Of a stretch of 64,000 bases of DNA, positions 49,833 to 61,000 are shown in pieces; the stretch's first letter is position 1, and each line of letters starts with the position of its first letter. A program made the position numbers and the translations under genes. The DNA comes from Saposhnikovia divaricata (Eukaryota > Streptophyta > Magnoliopsida > Apiales > Apiaceae): assembly GCA_036435485.1 (NCBI GenBank), contig CM071598.1:109407148-109471147 (forward strand). The letters are read 5' to 3'. The notes beneath the pieces were generated by a model, which saw only the letters and a list, made by a program, of their open reading frames with translations, was not told the origin of the DNA and searched no databases.

Positions 49833-50580
49833 TGTTATGCCCTAATTTGGCATAAGTCCTAAGCAGGCCTAAATGGGCTAGAATAATATTGCATCACATA
49901 TAATGTGCCTAGGAAATGAGAATGGTTCACTAGAGTTCATCATCATAGAGAAATTCATTACATTATTCTGTAAGGTGACATCGCCAGCGATCCCAAAGGG
50001 ACGGGGTCGCAGTTCACGAGGTCTAGCGAGGCCTAGAGGTCCAGCGTGGCCTAGAGTATATTTATTATGAAGGCTTACGGTCAGACCCAGCGAGGTCGCG
50101 TGAGTGCGATTATCTCCATACATCGTGGATCACCTCGCATGACTAGCCCAGCGAGGTCGCATGCGAGGCCATCTAGTTTCTTCGTCAGTTCCGTTAGTAA
50201 GGTTATTTAATTAGAGCATCATGCTAGCCGTGGGTAACCTTTTACGGGCCATGGGTCATGAGCAGGATAAATGGGTAAAATATATCAGCCCAAGGAGACG
50301 TCTAGTGGATTTGGGTCAAGTTGAGCCCATGGAAACCCTAGCCCGTCTAGATAACTTCTTCTCCAAGAGAACTACGTGTGGCTTGATCCCTATAAATAGG
50401 GTACGTAGGCATCTTGTAAAGTTTGAGAAATAGTTCACCCCTGAATATCAATAGACAAGATCAGCCACAAACAGTTACAAATCACCTCCGTATTCTTCGT
50501 GTTCTTAGCAGAATATCCGTATTTTGCTCCGTGATTCCAGCAACCTCCAAATATTGTTATACAATATTCTCCCTATAACA
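49833..50580 (+). repeat. Tat 3' LTR (748 bp) with TATA box
   Basis: TGTTATGCCC...CCTATAACA. It keeps the 28-bp segment with CTATAAATAG (50390-50399) that the 5' LTR has lost. It is followed by TTTTT, the right half of the target duplication. Confidence 0.93.
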
Positions 50581-51111
50581 TTTTTCACACAAAGCCTTTC
50601 TATAATTCTTGCCAAATCGGTTAACAAGTCTTGACACTATTAACATATAATGTCAATTTTGGTTCCAAGAGGAGAGCTGTGTCTAATCAGTTATCGCCAA
50701 ATTCGACTAAACCTGGTATGTCTGTGTCAATTTTGGTTTTTTCATCCTTGATTTTGCAACAATTAACAATATTGTCATTTGTTAGAATAACACTAAGTCC
50801 ATCACATCATAATCTTATTGTAAATTTCACAGTTTTGAAGCATCGTATTAATCTTATTGAAAAGTTTGCCAGTCAATCTTTCAATACAAATGGAATTCAA
50901 AATAAAGAGAATTTGGAACCCTCTATGTTGACAACCAATTTTTTTGAAAAGGGTGAGTTCTCTTAACACGAGGGGTCGTTATCAATACTACGTTATTGTA
51001 TTATATACTTTTAGAACAATGGGTTTTCTCCATTTAATGGTGGAAACACGTACAAACTTTTAATTGTAGATTATACTGTCCAGACACAGATTCATCGTTC
51101 GACTCCTGTAC
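50581..51111 (+). pseudogene. exon-like gene fragment, right copy, and flanking DNA
   Basis: 50662-50990 is a diverged copy of 8752-9060 in the same orientation. The exon-like SNQLSPNSTKPG, the following GTATGT donor at 50716 and the downstream reading EKFASQSFNTNGIQNKENL are all recognisable. Here the upstream acceptor is lost and the earlier exon is absent. The remaining bases up to 51111 are unremarkable, ending in TGTAC just before the Tekay 5' LTR. If the Tat element is removed, the two copies lie about 1.6 kb apart. Confidence 0.45.
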
Positions 51112-53639
51112 TGTAAGAACCCAGATTTTTGATAGAATTAAAACTTTTTAGTATGTAATAATATGGGAATGAATAGTGGTTATGACTGCGATGTAACGAA
51201 TGTCTATTAAATGAATGGAATGGATTTGAATTCAATTATTTACATGTCATGCAGAATACTTTTGGTTGACGGCATAGGTAAGAATGATCTATCTCCTAAG
51301 GATATAAGTATATTACTTCAAGTAAGATTATTCTTGTGTCATCCAAATCAATATCTATTATAAGTCCAGCGGTTCCGTAAAAAGGTTAAGAAGCACTCGA
51401 GAGTGAACCAGGTTCATTTTCCTAATTATAGGAATTAAATAAAAATAAGTGATGAATAGTGATTTTGGTGGAATTTGGAATATTATTATAATAATGATAT
51501 ACCCGGTATTCGGAACGGATTTCTGAGTTCGTATTAGTGATCCAGGAAGAAAATAAGTGTATGTAAAAGCCGTCGGATTCAGAAAAAGAGCACTTTTATT
51601 TTCTCCGAGATTTCCCTGGACACTACAAGACTTAAGGAGTTATAAAAGGGAATTAAGGAATTTAAATTCGAGAAGTATTAAGTAAGATGAAGAATAGTAT
51701 TAGAAATATTAAGAAGGTTTTCGGTAAAACCCTAACTAGAAACGAATGAGTTATTCCCTCGAACGATCAACGAACAAGCAAGGAAATTGAGTAATACCCG
51801 GACAAAGGAACGAATAAATAACCAAGAGACAAACAAGTGCAATTGGTGGGAAAAGGAGAAACCCAAGTAACATCCTTATAAGTCAACTACAAGATGAGTG
51901 GTGTAATTGCATTCTTGCAAAAATGGAGTTGTTTGTTGTAGTGCCAACACTTGGCCCAATGAGGAAGCAACAAGTGGCACCATGGGATTGCCAACAACAC
52001 ATTAAAAGAGATGCATCCATTATATATGCAAGGGTTATACATGTATTAGCCATAAATCACCAAAACAAAACAAACCACCACCATTTTTCTCCATTTCTTC
52101 ATAAAAATCTGCCCATTCTTAGCTAATTGGAAGTCCAACTTCCAACCATCACTTGTTCTTCAAATTTTTATGGTAAGTACTACATATCATGGTAATAATC
52201 TCCTAGAAATTTCAGCTTCAAATTCATCTTTTATCATTTTCAAATAAATCATCAAAGATGATGATGAATAGTGTTCTTCATAAACTAACTTTTATTTCTT
52301 GATTTCTTTTGATTATTCAAGCTATACTAAGGCTAGATAAGGGCTAAACAAGGCTTGATAAGTTCATACATACACCAAGGAAGGTATACCACTCTTGAAA
52401 ACCAAGCTCTTAGTTTAAGTTTTGGTATTTTAGATGAGTTATATGGATTTAATGCATGTTTAGGACCTTAAGATTATGATTGGGATTTATTAAATGTGAA
52501 ATTAGTTTAGATGAACGGAAAGACATTGCTTGGTCTTAGTTCATGGTTGAATAACATGTAAATGTTGTTTGGAGTGGAAACTATGATTATTGGATGGTTT
52601 GAAATTTGGAAATCATGTAAACATAGCCGTCGTAATGCCCGATTGTCGTTAGCCTTAAGAAACCGTGATTAGCAGTAGCATGAACACACTGTCCAGTCTC
52701 GGATTTTGCCATGAAAGGCTAGATTATGTTATAAGCTTCGTTTTGATATAAAGATCACGTGAAACGGACTTACGGTTTAGGATTTATGACTAAATTACTA
52801 AAAGTAGTTCGAATCCGTAAACAAAAGTTCGTAACTGAAATTGAACCCTCGTAAACAATGTAACGTCATGGCGAATCTTGGTAAATAAATACTAGGGGTA
52901 AGAAGGAAGGTGTGAAAGAAAACCGTATGTCAAAAAGAGCATTTTTCGATTTATTAAAAATGTTCGAGTCAAGGTTAAACGAGAACGAACCCCTAAAAGA
53001 CGACTCTTTTATAACTTTGGTAAAACGCTTAGAAAACGGGCGATAAAACTCGGAGTAAAATATTGGTTCGTAACGATCAACCTTAGAACTCATATGACTT
53101 AAGTATGTCCCAAGTATAAGTGCAATGACATGTCGTATTAACGAACGAATGTCGGGTCGGATCAGTGATAATAAGTAATCCACTAAAAGGGGTATAACGA
53201 GATGACTCGAGAACGTGTTTCGATTTAAGTATAACTTAACGTTTACTATGTTAAGTGATTAATTCCGAATGCCTTGGCTATTTATAGATCACCAGGCTGA
53301 ACCGGGACCCGCTACCACTACCCCTTACCGTACTCGACTACCAGGCAAGTTTCAATTCCCTTCTTTTAGGCTGTTGTTGTGATTGAATAAATATATATAT
53401 ATGATTGCTGATATACATATGCCATTGCATGCATGCCTACTTTCAAGTTGAATTGATATACTTGTTCCCTAAATGTTATTGTTGGCTTATAAGCTAGATA
53501 GTTATATATCAGTTATAAGCCGGTTATTGTAAGACCCTCATAGAAGGGCGTATATATCTTATTAATCAAAAATAGACCGGGAGTCAATATTCCTTGATAT
53601 ATCGAGATTACCTCGGAAGAAAATATTTAAGTAAATATT

Positions 53640-54300
53640 TTCTATTATTTGGGCGACGAATATTATTTGAATATTCGTTCGAGACTAATTATTTTAACGA
53701 TCCTTACTTCAAATAATTATTTGAACGTAACTATTCAACGAATAATATTTCTCAATATTCATTCAGAGTCGAACTGATTATCGACTATTATTTCGAATAT
53801 TCTTCTAAAGATAAGACTATTAAATGAATATTATTTTGGATATTCTTTTAGATTATTATTTTATTAAATCAATATTACTTTTGAATATTCATTTAAGATA
53901 TTAAATACTTGATGAATATTATTTTAATATTCATCTGAAGCTTGATTTAATTATCGAATATTATTTCGAATATTCCTTAAGGCTTGGATTACTAAATGTA
54001 TATTACTTGATATTCATTTAGGATATTATTCATTAAATGAATATTACTTTTGAATATTCATTTAAATTCCTAATTAATCATGAATATTACCTTAAATATT
54101 CTTTTCAGGTCTTATTAATTAATGAATATTGTTTTGAATATTCATTTAAATATTTATTTATTCAATAAATATTCTCCTGATATTTCTTCAGGGATTATTT
54201 TGAGAAATACTCTGATTAAAAATATTCTTTCATATTCCCAAATATTCTTTCAATATTTTAACTCAATAAATATTCTCTGAATATTTATTCCATACTTAGA
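53640..54300. repeat. AATATT-rich inverted-repeat array (Tekay LTR)
   Basis: Successive units alternate TGAATATT and AATATTCATT, as in LTRs A and B but in the opposite orientation, consistent with the element's plus-strand direction. Individual units have drifted, while the spacing and palindromic style are kept. Confidence 0.7.
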
Positions 54301-55242
54301 ATAATCTCGATAAGGTTAATCTTCTTCGATTATTACAGAAAATATTTCGAAGTCATATTATTATTAATCTTATATCAAGAAAGGTTCCCATACATCATTC
54401 ATCTTTGAGTCTATCTTCTTAATAATAAGGGAACCTTACTTGGAAAAATGTTATTTATCTTGTCGACTTCCCGGTCATAAAGTATTCCCTTCACCCGCAA
54501 CTCGGGTGCTGTTGACTTATTAAAGTCGTTGTTTACCTTCTCATCTTTCGAGGGGTAAGATTACTGGAACAAGTTGATATCCATTACCAAGTAATAGCTT
54601 GGGAGATATTGGTAAATTTTCCTTTCCAACTAGATACGACTACTTTGTGGAGTCTTATCAACAAGTCTTATACTTGGGGAAAGGGGGACGAACGTTACAT
54701 TCAGAATCATGAATTCTATTTGAACTAGGAGTCGTGTAAGAGGCCGAGTAGCGCCGGTCCATCCCCTTGGCCCAACCGTTGGCCGGGGAGAGCTAGCAAG
54801 GCGGTATACAAGTAAAGCCGTCAGTTCTTCCTTCTACCGGTAGTAAATCTAAATTGAGCTGTACGATCTCGACTGATCATCAAGATTGGAACAGCGGGCG
54901 CGGTGAATGCTCCATCATTGGTTCATCATCCAAATTCATTTATTTCCTGCAACATGATTACTGTTGGCAGAGTTGGAGAAGAGTCATAACTGGAATTGCA
55001 ACCCTTTCTTGCAAGTTCCTCTTCTTATTATCGATAATAATATCTCGCTTACTTTGATGTAGCAGATATTTCTTCAAACAAATACTTTAAGTTACCTTGT
55101 AACTTCATCGTTCATATTATACTGGCATCATTTCCGTAAATGCATGGCATATGGTTTAAAAGATAGCTTTGAACTGTTTTAAATTATCGTTCAGTTATAT
55201 ATTTGTTGGTGGGCTTTCGCTCACCCTTGCTTTGTTTATATT

Positions 55243-55350
55243 ATGTCACAACAACAGCTAGGACAGATGGCTCGCGTCAGGCGCACTCGGCGCAAGCAGG
55301 TTACCCGACCCACCGGACTACCCGCTGAGATGCTAGCCGCCATTGCTGAG
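55243..55350 (+). CDS. predicted first exon of extra ORF, inside the 5' LTR
   Basis: ATG at 55243 opens a small basic reading (SQQQLGQMARVRRTRRKQ). At 55350 it meets GAG|GTAGCA, a plausible splice donor; unspliced, it ends at TAG 55357-55359. Splicing to the acceptor at 55808-55809 would join it in phase 0 to the long ORF at 55810. The related LTRs A and B keep SQQQL, the second ATG, the RTRR run and a GT donor at the aligned position. This is a prediction from sequence, with no transcript evidence. Confidence 0.45.
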
Positions 55351-55655
55351 GTAGCATAGTTAGACAGCTTTTGTTTCCTGTTTAACTATATGTATAATTA
55401 ATGTAATCAACGGCAAAACGTTTAAACCTATGATGTTATCCTTTTGGGATTGTAATAACTTTTATTCGTAACCCTTTAATGTAAGACTTATTTCAATTTC
55501 ATCTCTGGGACTATAACTGTTGTGTGTGTGAGTGGTAATTATTGTGGGGTCACAGCATGTGATTTATTTATTGTGGACTCAAGTCAAGTATTATGAATGG
55601 ATGTAAGACCGTAACCACCAGATCCCTGACCCCGGATCTGGGGGTGTTACAGAGA

Positions 55656-55670
55656 TGGTATCAAAGCGAG
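55656..55670 (+). promoter_or_regulatory. Tekay primer binding site
   Basis: TGGTATCAAAGCGAG starts four bases after the LTR. It matches the initiator methionine tRNA site TGGTATCAGAGC at 11 of 12 positions. It lies within the intron predicted for the extra ORF. Confidence 0.85.
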
Positions 55671-55809
55671 AGTTATATATCCCAAGAGATGATACGACGT
55701 TATATAATAATAAATTCAATAATATAATAAGAACCCTTGCCAGGTTCACCTAAAACCCTTACGGGAACTTTTTAAGTATCATGATAGTAACATAGTTCTT
55801 CTTGTGTAG

Positions 55810-56703
55810 GCGAGCGACTTGTCGGCCCAGGAGGCAGCTGCGAGACAGCATGATGAGGACATGTTCCGGACTAGGGACCCATACTATGAGCACTTGCCTG
55901 AGGAGGATACTGAGCCTGAGGAGGAGGACGCTGAGGAGGTCCAGGTTGAGGCTGATACTGATGTGATCGAGTCTGAGGAGGAGGACCCTGAGGAGGTCCA
56001 GGATGATGCTGACACAGATGTTGTTGAGACTGAGGGGGAGGAGGACCCGGAGGGGATCCAGACAGGACAGGATGCTGAGTTAGTGGTTGAGGATGATGAT
56101 TATTGGGTTATGACTGAGTTCAGGACTATGGGAGATGACACTGACATGACCACGGATCAGGTGGTGCCGGTGGATGAGGGTGTTGAGGGAGATATAGATG
56201 AGCCAGTGGTTGGTGCTGTAGGGAGTTCTGGACTTTTTGTGCCACTCCTCCCTGTTGAGAGAGCCCCTACCCCACCACCACTACCTGTGAGCCCCTACCC
56301 CGACGAGTTTGAGGAGCTTACCCCAGAGCCCCAGCAGACAGAGACCGCCGCTCCAGCTGAGCCATCCACCCCACCTCATGCCCCGATAGGAGGAGTCCCA
56401 GTATGTGTTCACAACTTGATTGTGAACGGGCTTTATAGAGAGTTGTCTGTGGCAGATGCCAGGTTGGCAGAGTCTAGGAGTGAGTTAGCAGCAGAGAGAG
56501 CCGCCCGGATGAGGGTGCAGGGCAGGAGGACTATCAGTGACAGAGTTGGGTATAGGGCTGTGACCCGCATCGAGCTGAGGGCTCGGGTGAGGGTGCAACA
56601 GTTGCCTACTGATGGGCATGGTAGGGTAGACAGAGCAGCGGCTGAGGAGGTTTTCCGCATCGCCATGGGGAGGGTTCGGAGGATGTTTCGTCGTGGCGGC
56701 TGA
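55810..56703 (+). CDS. extra ORF upstream of gag: acidic/basic protein (second exon)
   Basis: The frame is open from an acceptor-like TTCTTGTGTAG (AG at 55808-55809) to TGA at 56701-56703. The first internal ATG is 55861, giving 280 residues if unspliced. The N-terminal half is strongly acidic, with about three imperfect repeats of a motif like EEDPEEVQ..ADTDV. The middle is Pro-rich (APTPPPLPVSPYP). The C-terminal 100 residues are Arg-rich and helical (ADARLAESRSELAAERAARM, ending RRMFRRGG). I recognise no known domain. It sits between PBS and gag, where chromoviruses normally have only leader. A decayed homologous start is seen at 39119 downward. The charge polarity would suit a nucleic-acid or chromatin partner, but that is speculation. 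Confidence 0.7.
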   Translation, partial: ASDLSAQEAAARQHDEDMFRTRDPYYEHLPEEDTEPEEEDAEEVQVEADTDVIESEEEDPEEVQDDADTDVVETEGEEDPEGIQTGQDAELVVEDDDYWVMTEFRTMGDDTDMTTDQVVPVDEGVEGDIDEPVVGAVGSSGLFVPLLPVERAPTPPPLPVSPYPDEFEELTPEPQQTETAAPAEPSTPPHAPIGGVPVCVHNLIVNGLYRELSVADARLAESRSELAAERAARMRVQGRRTISDRVGYRAVTRIELRARVRVQQLPTDGHGRVDRAAAEEVFRIAMGRVRRMFRRGG

Positions 56704-57120
56704 TTTCAGATCTGGTGATGCAGTGGTCTAGTTGTCTAGTCATGTACGGACATAGTAGTGCCGGCTTTTGTAGGGATGGTTTTCTTGTACTTGTTTTCCC
56801 TTTTTGCAGACTAGATAGATAGACAGCATATTTCACTTTTGACTTGTTGTTGTTAGGATGGCTGTACTTTAAACTATCGTTGTAACTCGGATGTTGTACC
56901 TTTTCGGTACCTGGTATATATTTGTTTCCATTTCAGTCATTACAATTTTGTTGGGAAGTGATCACGAGTTTATTAGCATATGTATTACTTTTCGATTAAG
57001 TTTCCATGAGATATAAAACTGTGGGATTTTAAAACCCAATCATGTAAAGAAATGTGCAAGGAAAAATCCTCTAAAACAGATCAGTGAACCTAATGTATAA
57101 CTTTCCAAATTTTCAGTAAA
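56704..57120 (+). other. leader between extra ORF and gag
   Basis: 417 bp without an ORF. It ends with a pyrimidine-rich TTTCCAAATTTTCAG (AG at 57115-57116), four bases before the gag ATG, a good splice-acceptor match. If used with the donor at 55351, gag could be made from a spliced RNA that skips the extra ORF. Confidence 0.45.
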
Positions 57121-57990
57121 ATGCCTCCAAGACGAATGGGCACTAGGGCTAACCCTCGCGAATCTACTGACCAAGAAAGTCACAACCAACACGAGGAAAA
57201 CCGTGAAAGTAGTGAGGAACAAGATCAGGACTATAATGAGCAAGAAGATTCCCAGTATGGAGCAGAGGATGAACCCCTGTACTCTGAAGAATTTGAAAGG
57301 GAAATAGAGGGTGGAGAAACTGAAGTAGAACAGGAAGGGGAGAACCAGGGCGGAAACCCCATGGGCCAGTTTATGGATCTACTTAGGCAGAATTTGAACC
57401 AATACCCCCAACCACCACCAAGCAACAACACTTCAGTGGCAAATTCCTTTAGGGCCTTTAAGTCCCTTAAGCCCCCAGAGTTCCACGGATCGGCTGATCC
57501 CGTTGAGGCGAGGGCCTGGATCAAAGAAATGGAAAAGTCTTTTGAGATTCTGAGTATCAATGAGGCTCAGAAGACTGTTTTTGCTACTTACCTACTAAAG
57601 GGAGAGGCCAATTATTGGTGGGAAGCCAAGAAAAACATGGAGACTGATGCTGTCATAGCCTGGGAAAGGTTCAAACAATTATTCCTGGAGAAGTACTTCC
57701 CGAAGTTCATGAAAACCCAGATGGAACTTAAGTTCTTGGAACTGAAACAGAACAATATGTCAGTGGCTGACTATGAGGCTAAATTTACTGAGCTATCAAG
57801 ATTTGTGCCAGAGTTTGTAGACACAGAAGAGAAGAAAGCTAACAGGTTTCAACAAGGGCTGAAACAGTGGATCCAGAATAGGGTGGCTGTTTTAGAGATT
57901 ACAGATTATGCCACCTTGGTGCAGAAGGCAACCATTGTGGAGGCTGGTAGTGATCAGATGCAGAGAGAGAGAGAGAGAAAGGGGGGATAA
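57121..57990 (+). CDS. Tekay gag (capsid)
   Basis: ATG at 57121 (MPPRRMGTRANPRES) opens a 289-residue frame. After an acidic Gln-rich N-terminus, the retrotransposon gag domain spans about residues 120-270: FHGSADPVEARAWI, NYWWEAKKNM, FLEKYFPKFMKTQ, RFVPEFVDTEEKK. The frame stops at TAA 57988-57990, right after an (AG)n run and a run of six G. The nucleocapsid knuckles lie in the next frame at the start of the pol ORF. In most Tekay elements gag and pol form one frame, so this looks like a one-base change in the G run; a programmed shift is less likely. Confidence 0.9.
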   Translation: MPPRRMGTRANPRESTDQESHNQHEENRESSEEQDQDYNEQEDSQYGAEDEPLYSEEFEREIEGGETEVEQEGENQGGNPMGQFMDLLRQNLNQYPQPPPSNNTSVANSFRAFKSLKPPEFHGSADPVEARAWIKEMEKSFEILSINEAQKTVFATYLLKGEANYWWEAKKNMETDAVIAWERFKQLFLEKYFPKFMKTQMELKFLELKQNNMSVADYEAKFTELSRFVPEFVDTEEKKANRFQQGLKQWIQNRVAVLEITDYATLVQKATIVEAGSDQMQRERERKGG

Positions 57991-58007
57991 AGAGAAAGCA
58001 TGTTAGT

Positions 58008-61000
58008 ATGGGCGGAAGATCCGCTGGAGGAAAACCCCCAACCAAGTTTAATCGAGGAGCGGTTTCCCTACCAGATAGGAGTGTAGGGTTTAAACCATCT
58101 GCGAGTGTGAGTGTGAGCCAGGGCGGCCACCAATCAGGAATGTCCCGTTCCAACCCTTCTCGACCTCCATTGCCATTGTGTGCTACTTGTGGGAAGAGGC
58201 ACTCCGGGGTGTGCAACCTGAAGCAGATAAACTGTTATAAGTGTGGGCGAGCTGGGCATCATGCTACCGCTTGCACCACGGTCATCCCTAACAGCACAAC
58301 CTGTTTCCAGTGTGGACAGCGAGGGCACATGAGGAAGGATTGCCCAAAGAGCAAACCAGCAGCATCAGGAGCAAGCAAGGTTGCCTCAAATAGGCCACCA
58401 ACTGCTAGGACTTTCAATATGTCAGTACAAGATGCCGTGAGGGACACAGATGTGATAGCAGGTACTTTTTCTCTTAATTCAGTCAGTGCAAATGTCTTAT
58501 TTGATTCAGGAGCAACTAAGTCTTTTATATCTAGAGATTTTGCGCATAACTTGAAACTTAAAACCCAGCAACTAAGAGATTCCTTACAAGTAGAAATAGC
58601 TAATCAGGAAATCGTACCGGTTAATCAAATTCACCCAGATTGTAAGCTAGAAATAGGAGGACGATCCTTCTATGTCGATTTAATTCCTTTTAAGCTAGGG
58701 GAATTCGATGTCATTTTGGGTATGGATTGGTTGTCTCGCAATGATGCGCAGATAGATTGTAAAGGGAAAAAGGTTAAGTTGAAAACTCCAGGGAAGAAAG
58801 AAATAGTGTTTAAAGGGATGCGACAGACCCAGAAAATTCTGACCATGGCGCAAACCAAGAGATTGTTACGAAAAGGGAACGAGGCTTATTTAGCCTACGT
58901 TATAGATACTCAGAAGGAAGTGCCAAGATTGCAGGACATTCTGGTAGTTAATGAGTTCGAGGACGTGTTCCCACAAGATCTTCCTGGACTACCACCTGAT
59001 AGGGTAATTGATTTTGCCATCGAATTAGCCCCGGGGACGGCGCCAGTTTCGAAGGCCCCGTACCGACTAGCCCCAGTAGAAATGAAGGAGCTAGCTAAAC
59101 AATTACAGGAATTGTTGGATAAGGGCATGATAAGGCCCAGTGTGTCGCCTTGGGGCGCACCAGTGTTGTTTGTTAAGAAAAAGGATGGAAGTATGAGGTT
59201 ATGCATCGACTACAGAGAATTGAACAAGCTAACCATAAAGAATAAGTATCCATTGCCCAGGATAGACGATTTGTTTGACCAGCTAAGAGGAGCTGAATAC
59301 TTCTCTAAGATTGATTTGAGAACGGGATATCACCAACTGAAGATCAAACCTGAAGATATCCCGAAGACTGCATTCCGCACCAGATATGGACATTATGAGT
59401 TCTTAGTTATGTCGTTTGGATTGACCAACGCCCCAGCAGCCTTCATGGACCTAATGAATAGGGTGTTCAAGGAATATTTGGACAAATTCGTGATAGTTTT
59501 CATTGATGATATTCTCATCTACTCAAAGACAGAGGCAGAACACGCTGAACATTTAAGGATAACCTTAGAAATACTCAGGAAGGAGCAGTTATATGCCAAG
59601 TTCTCCAAGTGTGAGTTTTGGAAAAATGAGGTACAATTCTTAGGGCACGTGATCAATAGAGAAGGAGTGTTGGTTGACCCCTCCAAGATAGAAGCAGTTT
59701 CAAACTGGGAACGGCCAACTACTCCAACCGAGGTGAGGAGTTTCATTGGACTGGCCGGATATTACAGGAGATTTGTCCAAGACTTTGCGAAACTCGCAGC
59801 TCCATTAACTCGACTTACCCGTAAAACCGAGAAATTTGAATGGACTGAGAAATGCGAGAAGAGTTTCCAGGAGTTAAAGAAGAGGCTGGTGACAGCCCCA
59901 GTGCTGGCATTACCTGATGGAAAAGGAGATTTCGTGATTTACAGTGACGCTTCGCATAAAGGACTGGGATGCGTGCTTATGCAGCACGGCAAGGTAATAG
60001 CGTATGCGTCTAGGCAATTGAAGGATTATGAAGTCAGATATCCCACGCATGATCTAGAACTAGCAGCCATAGTCTTCGCTTTAAAGATTTGGAGACACTA
60101 CCTGTATGGGGAAAAATGCGAGATTTACACAGACCATAAGAGCCTCAAATACATTTTCACTCAGAAAGAGCTTAACATGCGCCAGAGGAGGTGGTTAGAG
60201 TTAATCAAGGATTACGACTGTGAAATTCGATATCACCCGGGTAAAGCCAATGTGGTGGCTGACGCCCTTAGTCGGAAAGAGAAGCTCAAGATGATAACTT
60301 CAGAGAAAGAGCTAGTGAAGGATTTTGAGAAGTTGGAAATCGAGGTTAAGTTACCTGAAGAGGGCCAAGAAAAGTTGATGGAAATTAGAATCCAACCTTC
60401 ATTGCTAGAAAAGATTAGACTGTGCCAGGAACGGATGATGGAGGAAGAAAAGAACTCCACAGAAGAGCTAATGACCGGGGAGGAAATTAAGTGCGAAAGA
60501 GACAAGGAAGGGATCATGAGGTACACGTACAGGATATGGATCCCAAATGTTCAGGAGCTCAAGGATGAGATTTTAAATGAGGCACACAACTCAAGATACT
60601 CAGTGCACCCCGGTAGCACTAAAATGTATAGGGATTTGAAGGAGTATTACTGGTGGCCCAATATGAAAAAGGACGTAGCAGAGTGGGTAAGCAGATGCTT
60701 GACCTGCCAACGAGTGAAGGCAGAGCACCAGAGACCCAGCGGACTTCTACATCCCTTAGAGATTCCAGAATGGAAATGGGAACATATAGCCATGGATTTC
60801 GTAGTAGGTTTACCCAGGACCAAGGCTAATCATGACACCATATGGGTAATTGTAGATCGACTGACGAAATCGGCTCACTTTCTCCCGATCAACGAAAGGT
60901 ACACGGTCGATAGACTAGTGGACATCTACTTAAAAGAGATAGTGGCGCGACATGGAGTCCCAGTCGCAATAGTATCCGATCGAGATCCTAGATTTAACTC

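Larger units (their letters stand above)
10240..50580 (+). mobile_element. Tat/Retand-type Ty3/gypsy retrotransposon, interrupted by a SIRE element
   Basis: Two related LTRs (10240-10960 and 49833-50580) bound a gag-pol in the order gag, protease, RT, RNase H, second RNase H, integrase, followed by a 4-kb 3' region with an antisense gene. The dual RNase H and the extra 3' gene place it in the Tat lineage. Flanks are CTTTT (10235-10239) and TTTTT (50581-50585), a 5-bp target duplication with one mismatch. Removing 16999-45413 leaves about 11.9 kb. The LTRs differ by roughly 17 substitutions plus a 28-bp and a 1-bp gap by my count, so the element is old. It has several nonsense codons and cannot move on its own. 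Confidence 0.92.
51112..55651 (+). repeat. Tekay 5' LTR (4,540 bp)
   Basis: TGTAAGAACC...GGTGTTACA. It is very long for an LTR. It is related in reverse complement to LTRs A and B, most clearly in the last 2.8 kb. It holds an AATATT-rich tract (about 53640-54300), a TATA-like TATAAAAG at 51641-51648, and near its 3' end a small conserved ORF (55243-55359) treated separately. Confidence 0.94.

Noticed and set aside
51923..52126. 67-codon ORF in both Tekay LTRs (also 62680-62883)
   Set aside because: Identical only because the LTRs are young duplicates; no counterpart is evident in LTRs A and B and there is no domain signal.
57979..58008. Programmed gag-pol frameshift in the Tekay element
   Set aside because: A six-G run follows an (AG)n run, which is prone to slippage, and I recall Tekay relatives as having one continuous gag-pol frame. 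A plain indel or sequencing error is simpler.
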